A DNA stretch of 64,000 nucleotides, from positions 1 through 64,000 of the forward strand of contig NZ_QTWS01000005.1 in the NCBI RefSeq assembly GCF_003461245.1, in the 5' to 3' direction. Each line of letters opens with the position of its first letter. The first letter of the stretch is position 1. The translations under genes were made by a program, and so were the position numbers. The notes below the pieces were generated by a model. It was given only the letters and a program-made list of their open reading frames with translations. It searched no databases and was not told the DNA's origin. Shown here one piece after another: positions 63,875 through 64,000 of the stretch. This DNA comes from Blautia sp. AF19-10LB (GTDB lineage Bacteria > Bacillota > Clostridia > Lachnospirales > Lachnospiraceae).

Positions 63875-64000
63875 AGTTTATACCTTTTCTTTACGTATGC
63901 CACGTAATCCTGCATATCCTGACATTCCTGCTGGTCTGCAAATCTTAACTGGATACCTGCTACGAAGCGGAACGGGCTGCCTTTCGGCATTTCCCTCGTC
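63871..64000 (-). CDS. C-terminal end of an unidentified protein upstream of the TasA-type cluster (partial)
   Basis: The last 42 codons of a frame entering from the right edge: REMPKGSPFRFVAGIQLRF then ADQQECQDMQDYVAYVKKRY and KL, TGA. The stop overlaps the next start by 4 bases (GTGA), a sign of real translational coupling. The end has a strand-then-helix pattern faintly like the end of a PilZ domain, but it is too short to name. Confidence 0.5.
   Translation of the reverse strand, partial: TREMPKGSPFRFVAGIQLRFADQQECQDMQDYVAYVKKRYKL

Overview
The window looks like a piece of a gut Lachnospiraceae (Blautia-like Firmicutes) chromosome. The reasons are AGGAGG-type ribosome sites, YesM/YesN-type sugar two-component genes, CUT2 sugar ABC transporters, large soluble hybrid histidine kinases, several Rpn/PD-(D/E)XK 'putative transposase' genes, SipW-type secreted proteins and a Gram-positive type Pel locus. 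I saw no rRNA, tRNA or CRISPR array. Almost every real gene lies on the minus strand.

Region 1 (about 0.1-17.4 kb) is a carbohydrate island. A response regulator, a histidine kinase and a dedicated binding protein (9409 down to 5017) sit above a ribose-type ABC transporter (two permeases, a double ATPase, a binding protein; 4858 down to 118). Next to them are an aldo/keto reductase, a PfkB sugar-phosphate kinase, a GatD-like polyol-phosphate dehydrogenase, an FGGY kinase, a LacI regulator and a class II aldolase (16587 down to 9693), with a divergent FucU-type mutarotase. Together these can form a phosphotransferase-independent galactitol/tagatose-like route ending in triose phosphates. The true substrate is unknown.

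Region 2 (17.5-40.6 kb) is an accessory zone. It holds a decayed papain-like surface peptidase, decayed PD-(D/E)XK transposase-like genes, and a four-gene operon for three SipW-type secreted proteins plus a 3,853-residue GLUG-repeat surface protein. It also holds a RAYT-type Y1 transposase fused to a nucleotidyltransferase-like domain, flanked by REP-like hairpins, and a pair of Rpn paralogues. Two collinear 804-bp direct repeats (19008-19811 and 39775-40578) bracket the zone.

Region 3 (40.6-60.2 kb) is a cyclic-di-GMP and exopolysaccharide region. Two soluble hybrid histidine kinases are followed by an operon reading diguanylate cyclase, PelD, PelE, PelA-like deacetylase, PelF, PelG, CotH-like lipoprotein, VTC-domain protein, DUF4956 membrane protein. 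A cyclic-di-GMP-I riboswitch lies in the leader of the second hybrid kinase gene. The cyclase has an intact GGDEF motif and no I-site, while PelD has an I-site and no GGDEF. This suggests a closed second-messenger circuit.

Region 4 (60.2-64 kb) carries a scar of a serine-recombinase element and then a second group of SipW/TasA-type secreted proteins with a structured leader RNA, running off the window edge. Inference: regions 2 to 4 together look like a biofilm-matrix locus (polysaccharide, fibre-type proteins, giant adhesin) in a stretch rich in pseudogenes and recombination scars.
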